Below, one piece after another: positions 29,640-41,179 of a stretch of 64,000 nucleotides of DNA. Source of the stretch: Dasypus novemcinctus. Its lineage: Eukaryota > Chordata > Mammalia > Cingulata > Dasypodidae. Each line of letters starts with the position of its first letter. Position 1 is the stretch's first letter. The stretch lies in NCBI RefSeq assembly GCF_030445035.2, contig NC_080677.1:26423513-26487512 (forward strand), written 5' to 3'. The translations under genes and the position numbers were made by a program. The notes beneath the pieces were generated by a model, which did not search any database, was not told the DNA's origin, and saw nothing but the letters and a program-made list of their open reading frames with translations.

Positions 29640-30300
29640 GGGAAGCAGATGTGGCTCAAGTGATAAGGCCTTCACCTACCACATGGGAGGTCCCGGGTTC
29701 TATCCCTGCGGCCACCTGGTGAAAAAGAAGAAGAGAAAGCATACTTGCACAGCGAGCCAGTGCCCACGTGGTGAGCCCATGCAGTGAGCCAAGTACCAAC
29801 ACAGTGAGCCAAGTGCCTGCATGGCAAGCCAAGTGCCCATGTGGGTGCCCACGCAGAGAGCCAAGTGCCCACATGGTGAGCCAAGTGCCCGCATGACTGT
29901 GCGCATGGCAAGCCAAGTGCCTGCATGATGAGCCATGTGCCCACATGAGTGCCCATGTGGTAAGCCAGTGTCTGTGTAGCTAGGTGAGTGCTCACATGGT
30001 CAGCCAGTGCCTGTGCAAGTAAGTCACGCAGCAAGATGATGAAGCAACAAAAGAGAGACGAAGGGGAGAGTCAAGGTGAAGCTCAGCTGAGACCAGGAAC
30101 TGAGGTCGCACAATTTAGACATGGAAACTCTCTCCACATCGGAGGTCCCCAGGATCAAGTCCTGGTGAATCCTAGAGGAGAAAGACAAGAAGAGAAGACA
30201 AAAAGAGAAATAAATACAGAAGATCACACAGCAAATGGACACAGACAGCAAAAAAACAGCAGGGCAGGGGAGAGTGAGGGAAAGAAGAAAAAAAAGAAAA
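29640..30300 (+). mobile_element. DAS-type SINE with internal repeat expansion
   Basis: A tRNA-like head (ggaagcagatgtggctcaagtg ... ggtcccgggttctatccc) and the usual tail (gcaaatggacacagacagc) flank an unusual middle of about 260 bp (29745-30015) built from about eleven units of 20 or 32 bp around AGCCAAGTGCCCACATG. AGGCTAAC flanks the whole (about 29631-29638 and 30300-30307). The second half includes a tRNA-like-looking segment at 30130-30170. Confidence 0.82.
29745..30015 (+). repeat. Minisatellite-like tandem repeat in a SINE
   Basis: About eleven imperfect units start with AGCC and average 20 bp, several extended by 12 bp to 32 bp. Confidence 0.85.
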
Positions 30301-30574
30301 GGCTAACGATGGACTAATTTGTTATGTAGCATTAGATAGCTAATACACATTGGGTGCTAGAGAGCAAAAGGCAGTATTGTGGACCAACACCATTAGACAC
30401 CAGAGCTAAGTAGGCAGAAGTTTCTAAGAGTGGAGGAGAGTGTCAACCTTACCTAAACTTCACAGAATGAGGGTCCTACAAAAACCAGTTGTCGAGGCCA
30501 GCCATGGAAACTGAAGCAGCAACCAGTAAAAGGAACCTTAGGGTGCAGAAATTATCCTGTGCCATTTACTGAAC

Positions 30575-30720
30575 CCTCATTAGGTGCTAGGCTTTATGCA
30601 ATGTGCTTTATATCTATCATTGAATTTTCACCACATCCTTATGAGATGGCTGTGATTGTCATCTAACAGACAAGAAAACAGGATGAGGTTAGTTTGTCTA
30701 AGATGACATAGTTAGAAAGC
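30575..30720 (-). repeat. MIR SINE fragment
   Basis: The plus strand reads as reverse MIR (catcattgaattttcaccacatccttatgagatggc ... gacaagaaaacaggatgaggtt). Confidence 0.65.
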
Positions 30721-30729
30721 AAAAAAATC

Positions 30730-31400
30730 AAAACTTTTTTTTAATAGATTTTATTTTTAGAACAGTTTTAGGTTTACAGAAAAAACAGTAGATCATACAA
30801 AAGTTTCCCATATACCACACCCCCAAACCCAGTTTCCCCTATTGTTAACATCTTACGTTAGTTTGGTACATTTGTTAGAATCAATGAACCAATATTGAGA
30901 CATTATCATTAACTAAAGTCTGTAGTTAATTCCATTTCTTTAGTTTTTACCTAATGTCTTTTTTCTGTTCCAGGATCACATCCAGACACCACATTACCTT
31001 TAGTCATCGCCATCTCCTTAAGCTCCTCTTGTGACAATTTCTCAGACTCCTTGTGTGGTTTTTTTGTTTTTTTTTTAAATTTATATATATATATTTTTAT
31101 TAGAGACATTGTGAACTTACAAAACAATCATGCAAATATACAGATGAGCTCCTTGTTTTTGATGTCCTCGACAGTTTTGAGTACAGGTCAATTATATGGT
31201 AAGACTCCCCACTATAGAATTTGTTTATTTTCATCAAGATTAGACTGAATTTATAGGTTGGGGGAAACAAAACCACCAAGGCAACATGCCATTTTCACCA
31301 CATCATGCCAAAAGTACATACTACAACAAAATTTATCACTGCTGATATTGACCTTGATCATGTGACCGAGGTGGTAGTAACTGTCAAGTTTCTCCACTGT
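30730..31400 (-). repeat. Old L1 (L1ME-like) 3' end with a smaller insertion
   Basis: tttttttaatagattttatttttagaacagttttaggtttac and the sequence after it is the antisense 3' end of an old mammalian L1. A second T-rich L1 3' piece (about 31052-31140) interrupts it; the old element then continues to about 31400. Confidence 0.6.
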
Positions 31401-31856
31401 AAAGCTACTCTTTTTTCCCTTTTGAATACCATACTTTCTGGAAGGAAGCTGCTATGCTCAGTCCACTTTTACAGAGTAGGGAGTTAGACAGAACCAACTT
31501 TTGAGCTTAGCACTGACTCAAAAACAGTGTATCATGAAAGATGTTCTGCAACCAGATTATCATGGTACTCTGCCACCCCAGATATAAAACAGTGTGACTC
31601 AAAGGTCAGGTGGATATTATTGCTCTGTCCTGATACAGCCACTAAGCAAAGCACAAAACTCTCCATTCCCCCAACAGAGTTCAGAGCAATCCTAGAGACC
31701 CACCCTTCCAAACTCCATGTGCCCAATCCCGATATCCCCTTGTTCCTTTTTCACTTCTAGCGTCAGGAAGCTGAAAGACTAATTCACCATTCTACTATAA
31801 ATTTATAGTTCTTAATCAGGAATTTAAGTTCCATATGCAGCTTTAAAAATATAGTA

Positions 31857-32010
31857 TGGAAAGCAAATGTGTCTCAAGCAGCTAGGCTCCTGTCTACTAC
31901 ATGGGAGGTCCTGGGTTCGGTTTCCGGACCCTCCTAAAAAAAAAGAAGATGAGCAGACAGCAAATGCAAACAATGAGGGGTGTTAAGTAAATAAAAATAA
32001 ATAAAATTTA
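31857..32010 (+). mobile_element. Short tRNA-derived SINE
   Basis: tRNA-like unit (gtgtctcaagcagctaggctc ... ggttcggtttccggaccctcc) with A-rich tail and related 3' body. The flanks TTTAAAAATATAGTA and TTTAAAATATAGTA form the target duplication. Confidence 0.85.
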
Positions 32011-32314
32011 AAATATAGTACACCTGCCCAGGTCTACCCTGGAGATTCTGCTTCAGTTAAGCCTGATGTGGAGTCCAGGCAAATATATTTTTTAATGTTC
32101 CACAAGGGTTCTTACCATTGGTCAAGAATTACCAGAAATATTTACAGCTAATATGTTGCTCACCTAGAAACAGATGTATTTTTCAAAGCCATAGTTCACA
32201 GTCAAAAGGAATGAGGAAGGAATTCTTCACCTTCCAAAGGATTGAGAAGCAACCTACAGGAATGCCTCTCTCCCTTCCGCCTCTGAGCAGGGTATACAAG
32301 GAAGGCAGGGAAAA

Positions 32315-32757
32315 TGTTTTAGTTTGCTGGCTACTGAAAGTAATACGCCATGAAATGGATTTGCTTTTAACAGTGGGAAATTATTAGCTTACAAGCTTAC
32401 CGTTTTGAGGCCATGAAAATGTCCAAATCAAGGCATTACCAAGACGATACTTTCTGCCTGAAGACTGGCTGCCAGCAATCCTTGCGTCCTCTGACACACA
32501 GCAAGGCACATGGTGGCATCTGCTGGGCTCTCCCTTCTCTTCCAGGCTTCGTGGGTTTCAGCTTCTTGCCCTGTGGCTTCTCTCTTTCTGGATTCATCCC
32601 ATTTATAAAAGAGTCCAGTAAGACTAGGACCCACCCTAGACCATGAATTAACTGAAGCAGCCTCTTGAGAACCTACTTATAATAGGGTTACACCCACGGA
32701 GCGGGGTAGCTTTAAGAACATGATTTTCTGGGATATGTACAGTTTCAAACCACCACA
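32315..32757 (-). repeat. Solo LTR (MaLR/ERVL-like)
   Basis: On the - strand it runs TGTGGTGGTTTGAAACTG ... CAGCAAACTAAAACA and includes a TATA-like TTTTATAAATGGG. It is the fuller relative of the fragment at 2892-3312. Confidence 0.68.
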
Positions 32758-33192
32758 GAGACCTTCCCTTGTGCATCTCACCACACCCCAGTGTTGGCTG
32801 CCTTTCTCCTCCACAGGGAGGCCAACCCAGGCAGGGTGACGAATGCTTACTACAGGTTCTGGTACCTCAAGCAAGAGAGAGAAGCCATGGGCCCTCTGAA
32901 TTCCTTCATTGCTACCCTCTTACCTCCTTCAGGGTGGCTATCTCCAAAACCCCTTTCATGAGCTAACCTGACTTCAAGCAAAATAGCCCCAAGAAATAAA
33001 GTCCAACAGCTGAAATTCCAAACCAGTGGCATAGTTCCTTCTTCTTTGTTACAACTGAACAAAGAAGGGAATCTTACACACTGAATCTAAATGACTTGCC
33101 AGAACGCTAGTTCCCAAGCTCTGGGGGCACTGGAAGGACCAGTAGTGATGCTTCTCCAAAGCAGCCCCCATGTGGTAGAAGAATCTACTTTC
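32758..33192. other. Intergenic DNA, nothing recognised
   Basis: No gene or repeat is recognised between the solo LTR and the next SINE. Confidence 0.4.
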
Positions 33193-33208
33193 AACTATTA
33201 CCAGATTA

Positions 33209-33605
33209 GGGAAGTGGACTTGGCCCAGTGGTTAGGGCATCCGTCTCCCACATGGGAGGTCCGTGGTTCAAACCCCCGGCCTCCTTGACCCATGTGGAGC
33301 TGGCCCATGCGCAGTGCTGATGCGCGCAAGGAGTGCTCTGCCACACAGGGGTGCCCCCCACATAGGGGAGCCCCACGCGCAAGGAGTGCGCCCCATAAGG
33401 AGAGCCGCCCAGCGCAAAAGAAAGTGCAGCCTGCCCAGGAATGGCGCCGCACACACGGAGAGCTGATGCAACAAGATGATGCAACAAAAAGAAACACAGA
33501 TTCCCGTGCCACTGACAACAACAGAAGCGGACAAAGAAGAACATGCAGCAAATAGACACAGAGAACAGACAACTGGGGTGGGGGGATTTAAAAAAACAAA
33601 AACAA
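33209..33605 (+). mobile_element. DAS-type SINE
   Basis: Full length, with a perfect 16-bp target duplication AACTATTACCAGATTA at 33193-33208 and 33606-33621. Confidence 0.95.
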
Positions 33606-33621
33606 AACTATTACCAGATTA

Positions 33622-34180
33622 AAGCTAAGAACAAACAAACAAACCCAAAAAACTCACGCAATTCAAACAATAAATAAAGTAAAATAATTAAAATTGCCAT
33701 TAAGCTGGGGATACTGATCCACAATCTCACTAAAGATTTAGTCTTCAGAGCCTTCCGAATTGTCTGGCCCACTGGATTTCAAACTGCTGCAGAAGCTCCA
33801 GAATTGGGGTGGGAGGCCTTCTGAGACAATCTCGTTAGATAAGGAGGCAGAGCAGAGCAGCTCTACTTTTGTTTCATTGTATGTAAGGTATGCAATTTCC
33901 ATTTTTGTTAAGCTGCCAAAAAGGTCTTTGAAAGATACTGATTTCATCTAATCTCTTTGGATGAGGAAACAGATGCCCCAAAAGGGAAAGAGACTAATCA
34001 AGGTGACTGGTAGCAGCTCTAGACCAAACTCCCCGTGTTAAGACTGCAAGTCCACTGCTAGTTAATGACAATATTGGAGCAGGACATGGTCAGATGGTAA
34101 AAAAAGGGGGACAGCTACCTGACCTCCTCACAGCTCACCTCAAAAGGCCAGCGTCTAGAGAACAGGAAAGCAGGGATGCC
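33622..34180. other. Intergenic DNA, nothing recognised
   Basis: No supported gene. A weak MIR-like piece (gatgaggaaacagatgccccaaaag) lies near 33960. Confidence 0.35.
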
Positions 34181-34199
34181 CCAAACACTCCAAGTCTCC

Positions 34200-34675
34200 C
34201 AAAACTCAATTAAGAAATGCAATTTTTGTTCCAAGTACTCACATGAACCAGAAGCACCAGTAAGAAGGAAATGTGGAGAGGGCTGGGGTGTAAGAAGCAG
34301 GCACTTTCACATACACTGGGTGGGGATGTCAAGTGGTATAGCCTTTTTGAAAGGCAATTTGAAATACATAATAAACCGTAATTTAAAATATTCATAGTTT
34401 TGAACCCAGCAATTCTACTTCTCTGAAGCACACACATGCAAAAAGATACATGAACGGGGTTGCCAAGTGCAGAATTGTTCAAGAATCAAAACACTAATAC
34501 CTCCCAAATGTCTAGGAATGAGTTGAAAAACGATGGTACTTTCATATAAAGGAATGAGATACTATACATTTTTTAAAAGTGGATATGTACATGCTAACTT
34601 GAAAAGCTGGCCATAATTGATTAGTTTTTTTTTTTTTTAAACAACATGGTAGGAAAAAAGATCTCATTTTAAAAA
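34200..34675 (+). repeat. Old L1/HAL1 ORF2-end fragment
   Basis: The phrases cactttcacatacactgggtggggatgtc and tttgaacccagcaattctacttctctgaag are typical of decayed mammalian L1/HAL1 ORF2 ends in sense orientation. Confidence 0.6.
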
Positions 34676-35365
34676 TTAGAGGACTTCTGGGAAGATGGCA
34701 TCAGAATAAGCAGGCAGGGCTCAATTCTCTCATAAAAACAATGGAGAAAGGGCAAAAAGCTGTCCAAAGGACCTGCTTTGAGAATCAGCAGACTAGGCCA
34801 GTGCTGCACAACCTCCAAGAGGGCGAAGGACAGAGATTCAAAGACCCAAAACGACAACCGTCAGTTGCTAGCCCCCACAGGGGCAGGAGTCGGCAACTAG
34901 CACTACCACCCCCTTATCCAGGCAACAGCCTGGGTAAAACCCGGGCTCACTGTGGCCAAGTGAGAGGGCTACAGATGTCTTCCTCCCTGCAAAGAGGGAG
35001 GGTGCAGCAGAAGGTGGAGAGTGGTTTCTGTTCAGTGAATTTGACCAGAAGAACTTGCTTTGAATCTCTGCGCTGGCCAGACCAGAAGCACTTGGAAACA
35101 GAGGGTGAAACAACACCTCTGTGGAAAGGGTCGCCATCAAGCGCCATCTGCTGGCCAGCCAGGAAACTGCCAGGAGAAAAACTTTTTAGGTCTTAGCCCA
35201 AAACCCTGGGAAAAAAAATCTGTGCCCCATTTGTGAGTTCCTGCCCGATTTCGATAACTTAAGCTGGGCAATTTTAAAGACTCAGAATAAGTTAAACCAA
35301 AAATCAAAGACAAACCATGAAAAAAAAAGTAAGCAAGAGAGAGAAATTGACCATCAGAGTAAATT

Positions 35366-35789
35366 TTTTTAAAAGATTTATTTTTTTAAATTTATTTCTC
35401 TTCCCTTCCCCACCCCACCCCCAGTTGTCTGCTCTCTGTGTCCATTCACTGTGTGTTCTTCTGTGACCACTTCTATCCTTATCAGCAGCACCCGGAATCT
35501 GTGTTTCTTTTTGTTGTATCATCTTGTTGTGTCAGCTCTCCATGTGTGCGGTGCCATTCTTGGGCAGGCTGCACTTTCTTTCGCGCTGGGCGGCTCTCCT
35601 TACGGGGCGCACTCCTTGTGCGTGGGGCTCCCCTACACGGGGGACACCCCTGCATGGCGCGGCACTCCTTGCGCGCATCAGCACTGTGCATGGGCCAGCT
35701 CCACACGGGTCAAGGAGGCCCGGGGTTTGAACCCTGGACCTCCCATGTGGTAGGCGGACGCCCTATCCGTTGGGCCAAGTCCTCTTCCC
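35366..35789 (-). mobile_element. DAS-type SINE in L1
   Basis: Full-length element on the - strand; TCAGAGTAAATT at 35354-35365 and 35790-35801 is an exact target duplication. Confidence 0.94.
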
Positions 35790-35875
35790 TCAGAGTAAAT
35801 TCACCAACATATTCAGAGGTCTGGACATCAGCAAAAAATTACAAGCCATACTAGGAAACAGGAAGTGTTGGCCCA

Positions 35876-36357
35876 GTGAAAGGAATAAACCAATATTCTG
35901 ACAAGATACAGGATTTAAGACAATTAACCAATGATAATCACACAACTCTCCTAAATCAATTCAAAGTATTAAAGGAAAATATGACGAAAGAGATAAAGGA
36001 CATTGAGAAGACACTGGGCGAACATAAAGAACCATTTGAAAGACTGCAAAGAAAAGTCACAGAGCTTATGGAAATGAAAAACACAATGAATGAGATTTAA
36101 AAATGCCTTAGAAGCATGTAACAGCAAATTGGAGCTGACTGAAGACAGAATTAGTGATTTCAAAGACAGAATATCTGAACTTAAAAAGACAGGACAACAG
36201 AAAGAGAAAAGAATGGAAAAAAAGGGAACAAGGTCTCAGGGAACTAAATGACAATGCAAAATGCACAAACATAAGCATTATCAGTGTCCCAGAAAGAGAA
36301 GAGAACAGAAAAGGGGCAGAAAGAATATTTGAGGAAATACTAACCAAAAAAAACTGA
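35876..36357 (+). pseudogene. L1 ORF1 remnant
   Basis: Two frames carry ORF1p-like sequence: LLNQFKVLKENMTKEIKDIE in the coiled-coil part and then NISIISVPEREENRKGAERI at the start of the RNA-recognition region. A stop and a frame change near 36100-36150 break it. Confidence 0.8.
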
Positions 36358-36635
36358 TAAAAAAAGGAAATAATAACCATAAACTTCCCAACCCTTATGT
36401 AAGACATAAATGTCAACATCCAAGAAGGAAACATACCCCAAATAGAATAAAGTTGAATGCACCTACTCCTAGACACCTACTATTCAGAATGAGAAATATC
36501 AGAGATAAGAGAGGATTCTGAAAGCAGCAAGAGAAAAGCAAAGCATCACATACAAGGGAACCTCAATAAGATTAAGTGCTGACTTTTCATCAGAAACCAT
36601 GGAGGCAAGAAGGTGGTATGCTGTATTTAATGTAC

Positions 36636-37521
36636 CGTGATGGTTAGGCTAATGTGTCAACTTGGCCAGGTAATGGTGCCAGTTGTTTGGTCAAGCAAGC
36701 ACTGGGCTAATTGTAATACAAGGACTTTTCATGAACTTTAATCATCAGTGAGTTGATCAAATAGATGACTGGTTACATCCACAATCTACTGAGGAGACTG
36801 ATGAGGAGACTGATAATGAGTGACATCTCATCCAATCAGTTGAAGACCTTAAAAGGAAGAGTGATTTCAGCATTCTGAGATAGAAGCTCCATCTTTATTT
36901 CAGATAGCCAATGTCTCCTGGGGAATTCAATGAGGACCTACATTTGAGCCCCTAGTTTGTAGCCTTCCCTACATCATTTGGGCTTGTGCATCCCCACAGT
37001 GGCATGAGACAATCTTATAAAATCTCCTACTGGGAAGCAGATGTGGCCGAACTGATAGAGCATCCGCCTACCATACAGGAGGTCCAAGGATCGGTACTCA
37101 GGGCCTCCTGGCCCGTGTGGTGAGCTGGCCCACGCACAGTGCTGCCATGTGCAAGAAGTGCCGTGCCACGCAGGGTTGATCCCTGCGTAGGGATGCCCCA
37201 CGCGCAAGGAGTGCACCCAGCAAGGAAAGCCACCCCGCATGAAAAGAGCGCAGCCCGCCCAGGAGTGGCACCACACACATGGATGCAGCAAGATGATGCA
37301 ACAAAAAGAGACACAGATTCCCAGTGCCACCTGACAAGAATGCAAGTGGACACAGAACAACGCAGCAAATGGATACAGACAGCAGACAAGGGGGGGGGGC
37401 AGGAATTATGTATGAAGGGGAGAGAAATAAATAAATCTAAAAAAAAATAAAATAAAATCTCATACTATTTACAGATATCTCCTATAGGTTTCTGTTTTCC
37501 TGGAGAACCCTGACTAATACA
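36636..37521 (+). repeat. ERVL-type (MLT2-like) LTR, interrupted
   Basis: It begins GTGATGGTTAGGCTAATGTG and ends GAGAACCCTGACTAATACA, and it is related to the LTR at 1-385. A DAS SINE occupies 37032-37451. A convincing 5-bp target duplication was not found (TGTAC / GGCAC at best). Confidence 0.78.
37032..37451 (+). mobile_element. DAS-type SINE in the ERVL LTR
   Basis: Full length, with flanks ATAAAATCTCCTACT (37017-37031) and ATAAAATCTCATACT (37452-37466). Confidence 0.9.
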
Positions 37522-37594
37522 GGCACTGAAAGAGAAAAAGTGTTTCCTAATAATTCTGTATCCAGCAAAACTGTTCTTCAAAAATGAGGGTGAG

Positions 37595-37987
37595 GGAAGC
37601 GGATGTGGCTCAACTGATAGAGCATCCGTCTACCATATGGAGGGTCCAGGGTTCAAACCCAGGGCCTCCCGACCCATGTGGTAAGCTGGCCCACGCGCAG
37701 TGCTAACACACGCCCCATGCCATGCAGGGGCGCCCCCAGGTAAGGGTGCCCCACACAGGAGGAATACGCCCCGTAAGGAGAGCCGCTCCATGTGAAAAAA
37801 AGTGCAGCCTGCCTGGGAGTGGCACCGCACAGAGCCCTGACGCAGCAAGATGATGCAACAAAAAAGAGACAGTTTCCCAGTGCCGCCGGATAATGCAAGC
37901 AGACACAGAAGAACACACAGCAAATGGACACAGAGAGCAGACAACAGGGGGGAAGGGGAGAGAAATAAATAAAATATACCTTTAAAA
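37595..37987 (+). mobile_element. DAS-type SINE in L1
   Basis: Full length, with a perfect 15-bp duplication AAAAATGAGGGTGAG at 37580-37594 and 37988-38002. Confidence 0.93.
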
Positions 37988-38138
37988 AAAAATGAGGGTG
38001 AGTTTAAAATCTTCACAAACAAAAATTGAGAGCATATGTTACCAAAACCAGAACTACAAGAGTTACTAAAGGGAGTGCTGCAGCTTGAAAGGAAAAAACA
38101 AGGTCGAGAGACTTGGAGAAGAATGTAGAAATGAAGAT

Positions 38139-38767
38139 TGTGGAAGTTTGCTATTATTTATGAATTCCAAAAAGAGATACTGATTATGTTTGTAAACTGG
38201 TCTTTTCCTCTGGGCATGATACCCTTTGATTGTAATAGATTCAGTCTAGATGCCTTTAATTGAATTATGTTAAGATTAGGACTTTGATTTGACCATGTCA
38301 CTAGGGCACGTGGGGTTGAGTCCTTGCCCCCTTTGGGACTATATAAATGGACTCTCAATCAAGGAGACACACAGAAGCAGATACACAAAAAAAGAGAAAG
38401 GGAGCTCCATAGACATGGGAGAGGATACTGTGGCCTCAGGAAGAGAGATGAGCCCCTGACCTGAGAGTTTGCAGCTGAAGAGAACAGAGCAGCTGAGCCC
38501 TATGCCAGCCTACAGCTGAGATGGGAAGAAGCTCAGCCCATGGAGCCTTAAGAGGAAAGAGGGAGACTGAACCCTCACAGATATTCCCTGCCATCTTGTG
38601 TCAACCAGTGGCAATAGACTTTGGGTGAGAAAATACCTCTTATGGTACCTTGAGTTGATCTGTTTCAGGCCTTATAACTGTAAGCTTTTACCCCAAATAA
38701 ATACCCTTTATAAAAACCAACAGTTTTCTGGTACTTTGCATCAGCACTCCTTTGGCTGATTAATATA
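38139..38767 (+). repeat. Solo LTR with 5-bp target duplication
   Basis: This 629-bp element begins TGTGGAAGTTTGC, has a TATA-like box (ACTATATAAATGG), an AATAAA near the end, and ends GGCTGATTAATATA. AAGAT flanks it on both sides (38134-38138 and 38768-38772), as expected for ERVL/MaLR integration. Its 3' part matches the LTR at 2417-2891. Confidence 0.88.
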
Positions 38768-39420
38768 AAGATTACTAGGAAGGGTAAATTAAAGGGTAAA
38801 AAGACAGACAATAGTAAGATATGACAATAGAAAGCCCAAGGATAAAACGAAAGAAGTAATGTCTTTACAGCCAAAACAGTGAATGCTAATGGCTTGAACT
38901 CCCCAATCAAAAGACATAGACTGACAAAATGGGTAAAAAAAATGAGGCATCTATATGCTGTCTACAAGAGATTCACCCCAGACATAAGGGATACATAAGT
39001 ATTACTTTCACAATCAGGTTGAAAGTGAAAGGTTGGAAAAAGATATTCCATACAAATAGTAACCAAAAAAGATACAGAGTCGGAGTCATGATATTAATAT
39101 TGGACAAAATAGATTTTAAATGCAAAACAGTTATAGGGGATGAAGAAGGTCATTATATATCAATAAAAGGGGAAATTCACCAAGAAGATATAATTATAAT
39201 AAATATTTATCACCTAGCCTCAGTGCCCCAAGATATATGAGACACACACTGGCAAAACTGAAGGGAGAAACAGACATTCTATATAGCAATAGTTGGGGAC
39301 TTCAATACACCACTCTCAGCATTGGACAGAACAACTGAACAGAGGATAAATAAAGAAACAGAGAGCTTGAATAATATGATAAATAAGCTAGACCTAACAA
39401 ACATTTATAGAGCCGAATAA

Positions 39421-41178
39421 AAATTAATAATTATAATTAGTATGTGCAGAAAAAAATCTGGAAGCACATGCACCAAAGTCTTAAGAGTGGGGATTGCAAG
39501 GGGTAGAATTATGACATTTTTCACCTATATTTTTCTGTACTATTCAAATTTTCAAATAACCACATTTTATATTTTTTAACTAAAGAAAAAAATACAGCCA
39601 TTTTAATTTATTTTTAAAATATTTTAAACATGCATTTGACATTTACAACAATTGAAATTATATTTACACAATTGAATAGATATTTTCATTATTGACAAAA
39701 AATAACTTTGAAAAACTTCTCAAGAGGGATGGAGGTGGGAGATGTGACAAGAGAAGCCGGGAGGTGCTGCCATATTGGACGGGCTGGAAGAGTCAAGGAG
39801 GCTTCCCAAAGCCGCAAAGCCCACTGCTCCCCTCTGAGGAAAGCCGCTCAGGACGGTTCCCCTGAGGTGAGCTGTCATGACTGGGGTATGTGCTCTGCAA
39901 CGTGACGTCTACAGGGGCTGCGCCTCGTTTACCGCCTGGGCCGCAGCGTGGTGGAACAGGGCTGGCGGGATGTGCACTGACAGCAGTCACAGACGGGGCC
40001 TGAGGTACGGGGCTGGAACTCAGGCTGGCGCCAGTCCTGTGTGAAAGCCGACCACCCCGATGCCCTCCTTCTTGGAGGAGGTCTAAATGCCAGGTGGGCA
40101 CAGGAGTCCTTTCTGCTCAAGCGAGCAAATTCCTGACCCAGCCTACCGCGCCACTGCATCTCCAGAGACGGGCACAGGGTGACCCTGTGGCCGATGAGAG
40201 AACTTTGTTCCCATGTGTTCCTGGAAGAAATTCCACCTCCAGAGGCCACGGGTGTGGTTCTCTTCCTGGTGACCTCAAATTTCCTCATTCCCTCCTGTAT
40301 TATACCTCCCCCTCACTTCCGCACCCTACACAAACTGAGGGAGGCAGATTCTTATCTCCACCCACCCCCACAGGCCCTCCTGCTGGCCGCCCATCTCTGG
40401 AGGTGGCAAGCAAGTGGCGTAGCCAGGAAGGTCACGCACACCTCCTTTACCTCCCAAAGCACACGCAGGCCCTAACGTCTTTTCTGCAAGCAAAAAACAA
40501 TGGCGTTTGATTTTTTTTTTTTAATTTAATTATATATGTTCAATACTCCCATGTGCCATTTAGTCTCCATTTGCTCCCATGTTGACCCCTGCCTCAAATC
40601 TATTCCCCACTTTCCTCTGTGCCCACAGAGGCCGCCCTCTGAGAGCTCCAGAGCCCGGGCTCTGCTTCCTCTGGCTTGTGATTAGGGTCAGTCGATGAGA
40701 GCCAGTGAGGAGACCGAGAGAGGGAGGACAGAGCGGATGGGTGGCCCCTCCCTGGCTCCTTCCCCGCCGGCCTCAGTGCTGGGGCTGATGCACCTCGAGG
40801 CTCCCGCCAGGCGCCGGCTTGGCCGCTCCGGGTCGCACCAGACTCTGCCACAGTCTCCCCACGCCCTGCGGCCCAGGGTGGCAACCCTTCCTGCGGCACG
40901 GGGACCTCCGCACCCTGACTGGATCCCCGAGCCCCGCCAACACCCCAGTAAACAGCCCTTTCCCTCTCGTCAGAAACCCACGTGAGCTGCGCCCCCTTTC
41001 CCTGCCAGACACATCCCGACGTACTGTTCAGGGCTCTGCTTCCAATTAAAGGCACTACGGTCCCGTGAGCTTTCATCCAGGGGATTCTGACTGCATGACG
41101 CATTCTCATGGGGGCCTCTCAGTTTTCCCATAAAACACCACCAGCCCAGACAATAGAATTCAATAATTCATATGGGGG
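39421..41178. other. Intergenic DNA including an unexplained GC-richer block
   Basis: 39421-39700 is AT-rich, possibly repeat-derived. About 39735-40480 and 40620-41080 are GC-rich with scattered CpGs and no repeat that I recognise; a T-rich L1-like 3' end (40507-40600) separates them. Short open frames occur on both strands, none with recognisable protein similarity. Confidence 0.5.
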
Positions 41179-41179
41179 A

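Larger units (their letters stand above)
28772..30349 (+). repeat. MLT1-type LTR split by two later insertions
   Basis: After removing the L1 (28947-29314) and the SINE (29640-30300), the rest reads as one MaLR LTR. Diagnostic parts are CTTCCATCTTGGGTGTTC, CCAGTCAAGTCTTCAGATGA, GACCCACAGAAATTATGA with AATAAA, and the end TTATGTAGCATTAGATAGC then TAATACA. Confidence 0.7.
34680..39420 (+). mobile_element. L1 with 5' UTR, ORF1 and ORF2 start, broken by later insertions
   Basis: The 5' end (ACTTCTGGGAAGATGGCATC) starts near 34680. ORF1-like coding pieces lie at 35876-36100 and 36154-36357 (coiled-coil region, then IISVPEREENRKGAERIFEE), with continuation to about 36630, 37522-37579 and 38003-38133. 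The endonuclease start of ORF2 is at about 38929-39240 (SICCLQEIHPRHKGY), and the element breaks off near 39420. Inside are a DAS SINE (35366-35789), an ERVL-type LTR (36636-37521) itself holding a DAS SINE, another DAS SINE (37595-37987) and a solo LTR (38139-38767). Confidence 0.82.

Noticed and set aside
29656-30034. A repetitive open frame with many His, Trp and Leu residues, resembling a repeat protein.
   Set aside because: It is the translation of the 20/32-bp tandem repeat inside a SINE and lies antisense to it.
40600-41109. Long frames on both strands in GC-rich DNA (up to 169 codons).
   Set aside because: High GC lowers stop frequency; I see no domain, signal or similarity, and frames overlap on both strands.
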